The notes: generated from the sequence alone by a model not told the origin. A DNA stretch of 51,230 bases from Tepidiphilus sp. J10 (GCA_945897955.1 CAMDGQ010000025.1:1-51230); one strand, 5' to 3'. Shown: positions 43,346 through 51,230, counted from the first letter of the stretch. Numbers and translations: made by a program.

Positions 43346-44791
43346 TTAATCGACATCAATGATCCAGGTGTCCTTGGCGCCGCCGCCCTGCGACGAATTC
43401 ACCACCAGCGAACCGGCTTTCATCGCCACCCGGGTGAGGCCGCCGGTAGTGCAGTAAAGCTGGTCGGACTGCAAAACGAACGGACGCAAATCGAGGTGGC
43501 GCGGTTCCAGATGATCGCCGATCAGGGTCGGCGCGGTGGACAGCGCCAGCGTCGGCTGCGCCATGTAGTTGCGCGGGTTGGCCTTGATCAGCTCGGCGAA
43601 GGTGGCGCGCTCTTCCGGTGTGGCGCGCGGTCCGATCAGCATGCCGTAGCCGCCCGATTCATTCGCCGGCTTGACCACCAGTTTGTCCAGGTTGGCCAGC
43701 ACGTATTCCTTCTCGTCCTCGTACATGCACAGGTAGCTGGGCACGTTCGGGATGATCGGGTCCTGGTCCAGGTAGTACTTGATCACCTTCGGGATGAAGG
43801 CATACACCACCTTGTCGTCCGCAACGCCGGCGCCGGGCGCGTTGGCGATGCCGACATTGCCGGCCCGCCAGGCGCGCATCAGGCCTTTGACGCCAAGCGT
43901 CGAATCTTCGCGGAAGGCTTCCGGATCAAGGAAATCATCGTCGATGCGGCGGTAGATCACATCCACCCGGCGCAGGCCGGAAATGGTCTTCATGTAAACG
44001 CAATTGTCCTTCTGCACCACAAGGTCGCTGCCCTCGACCAGGAATGCGCCCATTTTCTGGGCCAGGTAGCTGTGTTCGAAATAGGCCGAATTGAAGATGC
44101 CCGGCGTCAGCACCACGACCACCGGTCGAGTGCCCTTGCGCGGCGAAAGCGCCGCCAGGGTGTCATGTAGACGTGCCGGGTAGTCGTCCACCGGGAGAAT
44201 ATCGGAGGCCTGGAACAATTCCGGGAACAGCCGCTTCATCAACTGGCGGTTTTCCAGCATGTAGGACACGCCGGACGGCACGCGCAGATTATCTTCCAGC
44301 ACATACACCGTGCCGTCGCCATCCCGCACCAGATCAGTGCCACAGACATGCGCCCAGACACCAAAACGGGGCGTCATGCCCTGACATTGCGCGCGGAAAT
44401 TCTTCGAGCCATCCAGCACTTCAAGCGGGAAAACGCCGTCCTTGACGATGCGCTGCTCGTTGTAGAGATCGTTGATGAACATGTTGAGCGCGGTCAAACG
44501 CTGCTTGAGACCTTCCTCGATCCGGTTCCATTCCTTCTTCGCCATCACGCGCGGGATGATGTCGAAAGGCCAGGCGCGGTCGATGTTGCCGGCCTCGCTG
44601 TAGACAGTGAAGGTAATGCCCATGGTCATGATGGCGGCGTTCACCGCCTGGCGGCGCTCCTCCAGATCGGCGGCATCGAGTGCGTCGAGATGCTCGAACA
44701 AGGCGCGTGCGGCGGCGCGGGGCTGGCTGTCGGGGGCGATCAGTTCATCGAAGAATTCGCCCGATGTGTAATCCTGGGTCAGGGTATTCAT
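43346..44791 (-). CDS. Circularly permuted type 2 ATP-grasp ligase
   Basis: 481 residues of the DUF404/DUF407-type circularly permuted ATP-grasp family. Key blocks: GMTPRFGVWAHVCGTDLVRD, VLEDNLRVPSGVSYMLENR, VDVIYRRIDDDFLDP, GNVGIANAPGAGVADDK and LVVKPANESGGYGMLIG, covering the nucleotide- and Mg-binding residues. Members are predicted COOH-NH2 ligases that join amino acids or peptides with ATP. ATG 44791 follows AAGGAG. It is divergent from the Anbu gene and upstream of alpha-E and the HPPD-like gene, the classic Anbu neighbourhood. Confidence 0.95.
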   Translation of the reverse strand: MNTLTQDYTSGEFFDELIAPDSQPRAAARALFEHLDALDAADLEERRQAVNAAIMTMGITFTVYSEAGNIDRAWPFDIIPRVMAKKEWNRIEEGLKQRLTALNMFINDLYNEQRIVKDGVFPLEVLDGSKNFRAQCQGMTPRFGVWAHVCGTDLVRDGDGTVYVLEDNLRVPSGVSYMLENRQLMKRLFPELFQASDILPVDDYPARLHDTLAALSPRKGTRPVVVVLTPGIFNSAYFEHSYLAQKMGAFLVEGSDLVVQKDNCVYMKTISGLRRVDVIYRRIDDDFLDPEAFREDSTLGVKGLMRAWRAGNVGIANAPGAGVADDKVVYAFIPKVIKYYLDQDPIIPNVPSYLCMYEDEKEYVLANLDKLVVKPANESGGYGMLIGPRATPEERATFAELIKANPRNYMAQPTLALSTAPTLIGDHLEPRHLDLRPFVLQSDQLYCTTGGLTRVAMKAGSLVVNSSQGGGAKDTWIIDVD

Positions 44792-44872
44792 GGCATGCGC
44801 TCCTTAGGTGGCCTGATCTTTGCAAGGAGCGTGCCAGTCGCGGTCGATGGCCTCGACCGGCGTTTCGCCTGC

Positions 44873-44878
44873 TATGCT
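44873..44878 (+). promoter_or_regulatory. Extended -10 element for the Anbu gene
   Basis: TGCTATGCT (44870-44878) has the TG-n extension and a TATGCT hexamer, 28 bases before the GTG start. No clear -35 is seen, which extended -10 promoters tolerate. Confidence 0.45.
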
Positions 44879-44906
44879 CAACCCGTTTTCCAACAAGGAC
44901 TTTATC

Positions 44907-45647
44907 GTGACTTATTGCGTAGGCATGCTAATGGACGCCGGCCTGGTGTTTCTATCCGACACGCGCACCAATGCCGGTGTCGATCAGATCAACACGTTCC
45001 GCAAGATGAGCGTGTTCGAGCAACCTGGCGAGCGCATGCTGGTGTTGCTCTCGGCCGGCAATCTGGCGATCACGCAGGCAGTGGTCAGCCTGCTGTTCGA
45101 GCATCAGGGCAAGGAAGGCTCCAGCCTGCTTACCGCACCAAATCTGTTCGAGGCGGCGCGCCATGTCGGCGATTGCCTGCGCGAGGTGCATGACCGCGAT
45201 GCCGCCGCGCTGGCCGGCTTCAACATCGACTTCAATGCCGCCTTCCTGCTCGGCGGCCAGATCAAGGGCGAGGCGCCACGCCTGTTCAGCATTTACGCCG
45301 CCGGCAATTTCGTCGAAGCCTCTGCCGACACCCCGTATTTCCAGATTGGCGAATCGAAGTACGGCAAGCCCATTCTGGACCGCATCTTCAATTGGCAGAG
45401 CGGCCTGGAAGAAGCCGCCAAATGCGCCCTGATCTCGATGGATTCGACACTGAAATCGAACCTGTCGGTGGGTATGCCGCTGGACATGCTGTGCTACACC
45501 AGCAATAGCCTGAAAGTGGATCGCCGCGCCCGCATCGGCGCCGATCATCCCTACTTCAAGACCCTGCGCGAAGCCTGGGGAGAGCGCATCAAGCAGGCGT
45601 TCAGCGAATTGCCTGCGCTGGATTGGGAAACCTGTGCTAAATCGTGA
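44907..45647 (+). CDS. Anbu peptidase (proteasome-type bacterial protease)
   Basis: 246 residues of the Ntn-hydrolase fold. After removal of the initiator, Thr2 becomes the N-terminal nucleophile (MTYCVGMLMDAGLVFLSDTR). Asp18 and Lys33 (in NTFRKM) occupy the positions of the proteasome's catalytic Asp and Lys. GTG 44907 is the only start that exposes the threonine directly; the longer frame from 44820 would bury it behind 29 residues and is rejected. Anbu forms open helical rings, and its natural substrate is unknown. It is divergent from the ATP-grasp/alpha-E/HPPD-like genes, and a TPR gene follows after 31 bp. Confidence 0.94.
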   Translation: MTYCVGMLMDAGLVFLSDTRTNAGVDQINTFRKMSVFEQPGERMLVLLSAGNLAITQAVVSLLFEHQGKEGSSLLTAPNLFEAARHVGDCLREVHDRDAAALAGFNIDFNAAFLLGGQIKGEAPRLFSIYAAGNFVEASADTPYFQIGESKYGKPILDRIFNWQSGLEEAAKCALISMDSTLKSNLSVGMPLDMLCYTSNSLKVDRRARIGADHPYFKTLREAWGERIKQAFSELPALDWETCAKS

Positions 45648-45678
45648 ATATACGTGCCGCACTCTGGAGTAACCCGAA

Positions 45679-46881
45679 ATGGAAATACCCGACAACTCCG
45701 CGCTCTTCTCCGCGATGTTCGACGGCGCCGCGAACAAGACGGCGCGTCTGGGCAATCTGGCGTTGCGCGAGTTGGACAAGGGCCTGGACCAATTCACCAG
45801 CGGCAACCATGAACTGGCGATCAACAACTTCAACCGCGCCATCCGTCTGTCCTCCGGCGGCGAGACCGCCGCCAACGCCTACGATTTCAAGGCGCGCTCG
45901 CAGCTCAGCCAGGGCGATACGAGCGGCGCGATCGAGTCATACCAGAACGCATTGAAGTTCGCCCCCACGCGCGACGACCTGATCGGTCGGCTGGGCAATA
46001 TTTTCACCACCGAGCAGCGTTTCGATGAGGCGGTGACGCAATACGAACTCGCAGTCAAAAACAACCCCAGCGCCGCCAATCGCTATTCCCTCGGCCAGGG
46101 CTATCTGGCCACCGGCCGTCTCGATGAAGCAAAAGCGCAGTTCGAGCTGGTGCGCCAGTTGTCGCCGAACGATCCGTTCGGCAATTTCGGCCTCGGCCAG
46201 GCTTACGCCAGGGAAGCGCGCTACGACTTCGCCATCGAATCGTTCTCTGCCGCGATTGCCATCAAGCGCGATTACTGGGATGCCTACGCCGAGATGGGTT
46301 ATGCCCTGACCGACAGCGGCGATGTTTCCGGAGCGGAGGATGTGGCGGCCGAATTGCGGATCAACGACGAGGCATTGTCGGCCTTGCTCAATCAGTACAT
46401 CTTCGAAAAAACGCAGCCCAAAATGCTGGCTGCCTATGTCGATCCGATCTACGCCTTCTTCCCGTCGTCACTGGGGCCGGGCACGCAGGTTTCCGGCCTG
46501 AACGCCTACCTGGCGACTGCCAATGCCCAACTGACGTTTTCCATGGTGTTCCAGTTCAGCAAACAGATGGATTCGGCCTCGGTGGAGAACGTCTTCAACT
46601 GGAGCATCGCCCGCGCCACCGGCAGCGGACGTGGCGATGGCTACAACCTGGACATGACGTTGAAGGATACCGAGGCCACGTTGACGCCGAATCCGCTGGC
46701 GGTCTATTACGACCAGCAGGCCATGACCGCGACCGTGTTGTTCAAGGTGAGCCAGAACGCCACCGCCAGCGCCACCATCGACCCTTCGCACATCAATTTC
46801 TCGTTCAGCGGCAAGGATGTTCTGGGGCTGGACATGGACAAGTCCGCCGACATGTACAGCGGCTTTTCCTCGTTCGCCTGA
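45679..46881 (+). CDS. TPR protein with Ig-like C-terminal domain, Anbu-linked
   Basis: 400 residues. About five tetratricopeptide repeats occupy residues 30-225 (for example YDFKARSQLSQGDTSGAIESYQNALKFAP and FGLGQAYAREARYDFAIESF). The C-terminal part (about 265-395) contains FSKQMDSASVENVFNWSIA and a later ATASATIDPSHINFSFSG, a pattern like bacterial Ig (SbsA/Big_5) domains. No signal peptide, although Ig-like domains are usually exported, so the location is uncertain. It follows the Anbu gene by 31 bp and may present substrates to it. This is positional inference. Confidence 0.72.
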   Translation: MEIPDNSALFSAMFDGAANKTARLGNLALRELDKGLDQFTSGNHELAINNFNRAIRLSSGGETAANAYDFKARSQLSQGDTSGAIESYQNALKFAPTRDDLIGRLGNIFTTEQRFDEAVTQYELAVKNNPSAANRYSLGQGYLATGRLDEAKAQFELVRQLSPNDPFGNFGLGQAYAREARYDFAIESFSAAIAIKRDYWDAYAEMGYALTDSGDVSGAEDVAAELRINDEALSALLNQYIFEKTQPKMLAAYVDPIYAFFPSSLGPGTQVSGLNAYLATANAQLTFSMVFQFSKQMDSASVENVFNWSIARATGSGRGDGYNLDMTLKDTEATLTPNPLAVYYDQQAMTATVLFKVSQNATASATIDPSHINFSFSGKDVLGLDMDKSADMYSGFSSFA

Positions 46882-46890
46882 ACTCCCGGC

Positions 46891-47940
46891 ATGGAAGCGC
46901 ACATCCTGCTTGCGGTGCTGGCGGTGATGATCGTCATCGCCTTCGACTTCACCAACGGATTTCACGATGCGGCCAACATCGTCGCGACGCTGATCGCCTC
47001 GCGCGCGATGCAGCCGATGCAGGCGGTGATTCTGGTCGGCGTGTTCGAGTTTCTCGGCCCCCTGCTCGGCGGCACGGCTGTGGCCAACACCATCGGTTCG
47101 TTCATCCAGCTCTCCGATCTGCCGCGCGAGGTGTCGCTGACCGTGCTGGTCAGCGGCCTGGCCGGGGCGATCTGCTGGAATCTGATCACCTGGCGCAAGG
47201 GCATTCCGTCGTCGTCGTCGCACGCGCTGGTCGGCGGTCTGATCGGCTCGATCCTGCTCGCCGTGGATGCCGGCCATGTCGTCTGGGGTTTTCAGGAGCT
47301 GTTCAGCCATGGTCATCTGACCGGTGTCACCAAGGTGCTGCTGGCGCTGGTGCTGTCGCCGATCATCGGATTCTGGGTCGGCTTTGGCGTGCATAAATTC
47401 TTCAGCCTGGTGTTCCGCACCGCCACGCCCCGACTCAACCGGCGCCTGCGCTGGGGGCAGTACATCACCGCCGCCGGCCTGTCGTTTTCGCACGGCGCCA
47501 ACGACGCGCAGAAGAGCATGGGCATCCTGACCATGATCCTGCTGCTGGGCGGCTTCATTCCCACCTTCGAGGTGCCGTTCTGGGTGGTGCTGACCTGCGC
47601 CAGCGCATTGACGCTGGGCATCATGTCGGGCGGCTGGCGCATCGTGCGCACACTCGGCTTCGCGATCTACAAGGTACGCCCGCTGCATGCGCTCAACTCG
47701 CAGCTCACTTCGGCTGCCGTAATCTTCTCCGCCTCGCTGGTCGGCGCACCGGTTTCCACCACGCATGTAGTGGCGACCTCGATCATGGGCATCGGCGCCT
47801 CGGAACGGCCGCGTGCGGTGCGCTGGGGCAAGGCCGGCGAGATCGCGATGACCTGGGTCATTACCATCCCGGCCGCCGCGTTCATGGGCGCGGTGATTCT
47901 CGCCCTGGTACAAGCCTTCATCCGCAGGGGACAGTTATGA
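46891..47940 (+). CDS. Inorganic phosphate transporter, PiT family
   Basis: 349 residues with about 9-10 membrane helices and both PiT signature repeats: FDFTNGFHDAANIVATLI near the N-terminus and SFSHGANDAQKSMGILTMI in the second half, each with the GxxDxAN-like core. PiT proteins import metal-phosphate by cation symport. The gene begins 10 bp after the TPR gene stop and its TGA overlaps the ATG of the DUF47 gene, the standard partner of such transporters. Confidence 0.95.
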   Translation: MEAHILLAVLAVMIVIAFDFTNGFHDAANIVATLIASRAMQPMQAVILVGVFEFLGPLLGGTAVANTIGSFIQLSDLPREVSLTVLVSGLAGAICWNLITWRKGIPSSSSHALVGGLIGSILLAVDAGHVVWGFQELFSHGHLTGVTKVLLALVLSPIIGFWVGFGVHKFFSLVFRTATPRLNRRLRWGQYITAAGLSFSHGANDAQKSMGILTMILLLGGFIPTFEVPFWVVLTCASALTLGIMSGGWRIVRTLGFAIYKVRPLHALNSQLTSAAVIFSASLVGAPVSTTHVVATSIMGIGASERPRAVRWGKAGEIAMTWVITIPAAAFMGAVILALVQAFIRRGQL

Positions 47941-48587
47941 CGGACAAGTTGGAAAACAGCGCTTCCATCGTGCATCGGGTGATTGATCATGTCTTTCCGA
48001 AGGCGCCCGATTTCTTTTTGTTGCTGCACCAGCAGGCGACGCAGGTTCTGCACACGGTGAACCTGCTGGTCGATTTCATGGGCACGGCCGATATCGAAAT
48101 CGGCAAGCACATCAAGCGCGACGAACACGACGCCGACACCATCAAGATCAACAACATCCATATCCTGAACGAAGCGTTCTCGACGCAGATGGATCGCGAG
48201 GACATCTACCGCGCGATCATGGACCTCGACGCCATCGTCAACTATTGCAAGGACACGGTGAACGAGATGGATGTACTCGGCATCGCGCCGGATCGCTATA
48301 CCTACGAAATGGCTTCGGCGCTGCGTACCGGCTGCCAGTCGATCAGCGCCGGTTTCACCAAGCTGGGCGAAAGTCCGGCGGCGGCGGCGATCGAGGCGGA
48401 CGCGGCGCGCAAGGCGCAGCGCCGGGTGGAAAAGCTGTATCGCAAGGCGCTGGCCGAGTTGTTCCAGGGCGACGATTTCCTCAACATGCTGAAGCGGCGC
48501 GAGATCTATCAGCATCTGGCGCGCGCGGCGGATCGCATGGCGCATTGCGCCAATACGCTGCATGACATCGTGGTGAAAATCAGTTGA
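47937..48587 (+). CDS. DUF47 (PhoU-like) family protein
   Basis: 216 residues, helical, of the DUF47/PhoU-related group. It has two PhoU-like halves with metal-site pattern residues (IGKHIKRDEHDADTIK and FSTQMDREDIYRAIMDLDAIVN). These proteins accompany PiT transporters and are thought to control them or sense phosphate flux. It overlaps the transporter gene by four bases (ATGA), and its stop overlaps the TTG start of the kinase gene, so the genes are coupled on both sides. Confidence 0.94.
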   Translation: MTDKLENSASIVHRVIDHVFPKAPDFFLLLHQQATQVLHTVNLLVDFMGTADIEIGKHIKRDEHDADTIKINNIHILNEAFSTQMDREDIYRAIMDLDAIVNYCKDTVNEMDVLGIAPDRYTYEMASALRTGCQSISAGFTKLGESPAAAAIEADAARKAQRRVEKLYRKALAELFQGDDFLNMLKRREIYQHLARAADRMAHCANTLHDIVVKIS

Positions 48588-50236
48588 AGCTGGAAGCAGC
48601 CCTGACAGCCGTCCGGCGCGCTGTTTCCTGGCGCGTCCTGCTTGCCTTCGGCATCGCCAGCCTGCTGCTGGACGCGCTGAGCAATCCGCAGACCGTATTG
48701 CCGCTGGCGCTGGCGCCGTGGACGCCGCCGCCCGGTCTGACGCTGGCCTTTCTGTTGCTGTATGGCCTGCACTACGCGCCGTTGCTGTTCTGCGTCACCT
48801 TCCTGGCCGGTTTGCCGATCTACGGCTTGCCGCAGGACTGGCTGCCGGCGCTGTGGGCGGCGGGTCTGCTGATGCTCGGCCTGTGGGGCCTGGCGGCCCT
48901 GCTGCTGAAAGTCTGGCGCATCGACCCGCATCTGGGTTCGCAGCGCGATCTGACCCTGCTGATGCTGATTGCAGTCGCGGCGGCCTGGCTTGATGCGAGC
49001 GTGCATGTTTTCTCGCGCAGTCCGGAAGCCGCGCCCGACGCCTGGGCCTGGATGGCCGATCTGGTCAATTTCTGGGTTGGCGCGTTGATCCGCATTCTGA
49101 TCATCACGCCGCTGGTGCTGGTGCATGCCGGCGTCAACTGGCGCGGCTGGCGCAACTGGCCGATCTGGGACTGGTCAAGCGGCTGGCTCGGAGGCGAGCA
49201 TGTATCGCGCGAAATGGTGCTGCAAGCCGTCGCCATCGCCATCACGCTGTGGATCATTTTCGGCTTCAGATACACCGATGAATTCAAATTCTTCTACCTG
49301 TTGTTCCTGCCGATGATCTGGATCGCCATGCGGCACGGCATCCAGGGCGCGGTCATCGCGCTGGCGGCGAGCCACGTCGGCATCAACATCATCCTGGACT
49401 GGCGCGGCTCGCATGCCATCACCGTGGTCGAATTCCAGATGCTGATGCTCGGCCTGGCGGTAACCATGCTGTTTCTCGGCATGACCGTGTCCGCCCGCCG
49501 CGCCACGGAGGAGCGCCTGCACCAGCGCGAGGCGGAATTGAACCAGGCCATGCGCCTGGCGGCGGCAGGCGAAATGGCACAGGCCATCGCGCACGAACTC
49601 AACCAGCCGCTGTCCGCCGTCGCAAATTACGCCCGCGCCAGCCGTTCCATGCTGGCCGACCCGGCGCGACACGGCGCCCTGCTCGCCGACACGCTGGAGA
49701 AGATCGACCGCGAGGCCAATCGCGCCGGTCAGGTCATGCGCCGCCTGCGCGAATTCTTTCGCGGCGGCGGTCTGCGCAGCGAAACCTTCACGCTGGCCGG
49801 ATTGATCGACGAAAGCCTGTCCTATGTGAAACGGCGCGCCGAGCGACAGAACGTCGTCTTCAAATTGATGCTCGACGACACGCTGCCCAGCGTCAACGCC
49901 GACCGCGTGCAGATGGGCACGGTGTTGCACAACCTGCTCGCCAACGCCATCGACGCGCTTGCCGCCAGCCCGGAGCCGCGCGAAATCGACATCAGTGCGC
50001 GCAGGATGGCGGACGATCTGATCCAGGTCTGCGTCAGCGACAATGGCGTCGGCATCAGCCCGGAGATGGAGGGCCGCCTGTTCGAATCGTTCGCCACCAG
50101 CAAACCCGAAGGCATGGGGCTGGGCCTGGCGATCAGCCGCACGCTGGTGCAGGCGCATGGCGGCGAACTCTGGCTCGCGGACGGCGAGCCGACCCGATTC
50201 TGTTTCACCTTGCCCATATCAGGCCCCAACCCATGA
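48584..50236 (+). CDS. MASE1-type membrane sensor histidine kinase
   Basis: About 550 residues. The first 305 residues hold about 8 membrane helices of the MASE1 kind. A short coiled coil precedes HisKA with phospho-acceptor His337 in AIAHELNQPLSAV, and the HATPase domain ends in MGLGLAISRTLVQAHGG. The sequence around the His is of the FixL/DctB type. The TTG at 48584 overlaps the DUF47 stop (TTGA). I accept it because the first hydrophobic helix starts within 20 residues and no ATG precedes it. It is coupled to the response regulator gene by ATGA. Confidence 0.9.
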   Translation: MKLEAALTAVRRAVSWRVLLAFGIASLLLDALSNPQTVLPLALAPWTPPPGLTLAFLLLYGLHYAPLLFCVTFLAGLPIYGLPQDWLPALWAAGLLMLGLWGLAALLLKVWRIDPHLGSQRDLTLLMLIAVAAAWLDASVHVFSRSPEAAPDAWAWMADLVNFWVGALIRILIITPLVLVHAGVNWRGWRNWPIWDWSSGWLGGEHVSREMVLQAVAIAITLWIIFGFRYTDEFKFFYLLFLPMIWIAMRHGIQGAVIALAASHVGINIILDWRGSHAITVVEFQMLMLGLAVTMLFLGMTVSARRATEERLHQREAELNQAMRLAAAGEMAQAIAHELNQPLSAVANYARASRSMLADPARHGALLADTLEKIDREANRAGQVMRRLREFFRGGGLRSETFTLAGLIDESLSYVKRRAERQNVVFKLMLDDTLPSVNADRVQMGTVLHNLLANAIDALAASPEPREIDISARRMADDLIQVCVSDNGVGISPEMEGRLFESFATSKPEGMGLGLAISRTLVQAHGGELWLADGEPTRFCFTLPISGPNP

Positions 50237-50844
50237 CTGACCCCATTGTCACCATCGTCGACGACGACGAGGCCGTGCGCGATTCGCTCGCGCTGCTGCT
50301 CAATTTTCGTGGCTATCGCACGCGCCCCTTCGCCAGCGCCGAAGCCTGCCTTGAAGCCTGGCAGCCGGACTGGCGCGGCTGCCTGCTGCTTGATCTGCGC
50401 ATGGGCGGCATGGATGGCCTGGCGCTGCAACAAGCCCTGCTCGCGCGCGGCTGCAAGCTGCCCATCGTCTTCCTGACCGGCCACGGCGATCTCGCGCACG
50501 CGCGTGCGGCGTTGAAAAGCGGCGCCATCGATTTCCTGGAAAAACCCTACGAGGAAGACGCCTTGCTGAATGCGGTGGCAGAAGCGATAGACCGCGATAC
50601 GCGCACCTATGCGACGCACAGCCACGTTGCCGAAATCGCTGCCCGCATCGAACGCCTGTCGGAACGCGAGCACCAGGTCATGGACCTGGTTGTCGCCGGC
50701 AGACCGAACCGGGAAATCGCCGATGAACTCGGCATCAGCCCGCGTACCGTCGAAGTATTCAAGGCGCGCATGATGGAAAAAATGCAGGCGCGTAGCGTGC
50801 CGGAACTGGTGCGGATGGCGCTGGAAGCGGAAGCGCCGCGCTGA
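50233..50844 (+). CDS. FixJ-type LuxR-family response regulator
   Basis: 203 residues. Receiver domain with acidic pocket VDDDEA, phospho-acceptor Asp54 in LLLDLRMGG, Thr in LTGHGD and Lys in EKPYEED, then a LuxR/GerE helix-turn-helix (LSEREHQVMDLVVAGRPNREIADELGISPRTVEVFKARMM). This is the FixJ/TodT arrangement, so it should bind DNA after phosphorylation. The ATG overlaps the kinase stop by four bases, so the pair is cognate. Transcriptional coupling to the phosphate genes suggests phosphate or redox control, but targets are unknown. Confidence 0.95.
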   Translation: MTDPIVTIVDDDEAVRDSLALLLNFRGYRTRPFASAEACLEAWQPDWRGCLLLDLRMGGMDGLALQQALLARGCKLPIVFLTGHGDLAHARAALKSGAIDFLEKPYEEDALLNAVAEAIDRDTRTYATHSHVAEIAARIERLSEREHQVMDLVVAGRPNREIADELGISPRTVEVFKARMMEKMQARSVPELVRMALEAEAPR

Positions 50845-51129
50845 CTTCCAGCCGCGCCCCGAGCGGCATGAGACGGAAAAGTGGCATCCGGAATCCGGTA
50901 TAGAAAGCACACAGTTCACCAGGCAGACGGATGAGCAACACATGTTCAGGGGAGGTCAGCGACCGACCAGGAGCAGAAGTACAGCCAGCCATGGCGGCCG
51001 TCCCAAAGTCGGCCGGAACTATCGGTGACGATCTTCTCCAATTGTCTCCTCCAGGCATCGATTACCCGCTACATGACGAAGAGTTGCGCAGTCCGTGTTT
51101 GATAGATTTCCCTGTTTAAATGGGTGTAA
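50845..51129. other. Intergenic region without recognised gene
   Basis: 285 bp between the response regulator and the Fic-family start. A short plus-strand frame (50931-51119) and an antisense frame cross it, but neither has a ribosome site or domain. TTGATA at 51099-51104 could be a -35 element for the downstream gene. Confidence 0.4.
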
Positions 51130-51152
51130 ATGGGCATAGTATTGGTGCCCAT
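51130..51152 (+). promoter_or_regulatory. Palindrome covering the Fic start region
   Basis: ATGGGCA (51130-51136) and TGCCCAT (51146-51152) are perfect 7-base arms around 9 bases. The start codon chosen for the Fic gene (51151) overlaps the right arm, as in self-regulated toxin-type genes. TAGTAT at 51137-51142 in the spacer could be a -10. Confidence 0.5.
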
Positions 51153-51230
51153 GATCGTCTCGAACGCCGTTCAGATAACCCCCGAAATTCTGAGTCTCAT
51201 CGCCGGAATCGATGAGTTCAAGGGTGCTTG
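51151..51230 (+). CDS. Fic family protein, N-terminal end (partial)
   Basis: From ATG 51151 the frame is open to the window end and reads SNAVQITPEILSLIAGIDEF. ITPE-x-L-x-LI-x-IDEFKGA is the usual start of class II/III Fic proteins, whose later Fic core transfers AMP to target proteins. The catalytic HPFxxGNG motif is beyond the window. An in-frame ATG at 51130, immediately after a stop codon, and GTG 51145 are other possible starts. Confidence 0.68.
   Translation, partial: MIVSNAVQITPEILSLIAGIDEFKGA

Noticed and set aside
44820..44906. Longer start for the Anbu gene
   Set aside because: It would place 29 residues before the catalytic threonine; family members begin with M-T-Y-C.
50931..51119. 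62-codon frame before the Fic gene
   Set aside because: No ribosome site, no domain, and it ends in the likely promoter of the next gene.
1..51230. CRISPR arrays, tRNA, rRNA or complete insertion sequences
   Set aside because: I saw no regularly spaced direct repeats, tRNA cloverleaf, rRNA-like sequence or transposase with terminal repeats; a covariance-model search would be decisive.

Overview
The window is about 51 kb of GC-rich, densely coded chromosome. The gene set (glutamyl-tRNA synthetase of the proteobacterial type, RhlE-type helicase, TrkA/TrkH, DUF349 protein, PEP-CTERM proteins, many c-di-GMP and two-component proteins) and the protein sequences suggest a free-living betaproteobacterium, probably near Rhodocyclales or a neighbouring environmental lineage. 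This is inferred from protein flavour only; no rRNA or tRNA gene was found.

Layout. 1-165 is the tail of a multihaem c-type cytochrome. 376-5632 holds a DUF349 protein with a coupled PilZ protein, gltX and a glutathione S-transferase. 5814-9268 holds a DUF4010/MgtC-type membrane protein, then a sigma-54 activator divergent from a TauE/SafE exporter with a readable -24/-12 promoter and a palindromic operator. 9417-10584 is a small accessory patch: a long hairpin, a nucleotidyltransferase/HEPN pair with a frameshifted HEPN tail, and a stump of a sacsin/Hsp90-type ATPase. 10807-17647 carries rhlE, a TPR-like protein, trkA and two tandem trkH genes. 17659-24430 (minus strand) is a four-gene signalling operon: FIST sensor, hybrid histidine kinase, PhnD-like binding lipoprotein and a GGDEF-EAL protein. 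24967-33545 contains a PEP-CTERM protein, an outer-membrane protein, an orphan 7TM-DISM histidine kinase, an AhpD-like and a nitroreductase gene, and a Cache-protein/chemoreceptor pair. 33675-40893 contains secreted or membrane proteins of unknown role, phage-derived debris with twin hairpins, a second PEP-CTERM protein and a pilin-like/membrane-protein pair. 40919-46881 is an Anbu (bacterial proteasome homologue) locus with circularly permuted ATP-grasp and alpha-E partners, plus an HPPD-like oxygenase and a TPR protein. 46891-50844 is a translationally coupled phosphate-transport/two-component operon. The window ends in the first codons of a Fic-family gene.

How the parts work together. The strongest candidates for something not well described are: (1) the Anbu locus, where an enzyme resembling 4-hydroxyphenylpyruvate dioxygenase with its metal triad intact sits next to the peptide-ligase genes; (2) the FIST/hybrid-kinase/PhnD/GGDEF-EAL operon, which places two different ligand-sensing folds above one c-di-GMP enzyme; and (3) the Pit/DUF47 phosphate module fused by stop-start overlaps to a MASE1 kinase and FixJ-type regulator. 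Several small elements (perfect inverted repeats, twin hairpins with a compensatory base change, a decayed HEPN/ATPase patch and Mu-like phage scraps) mark the accessory boundaries.
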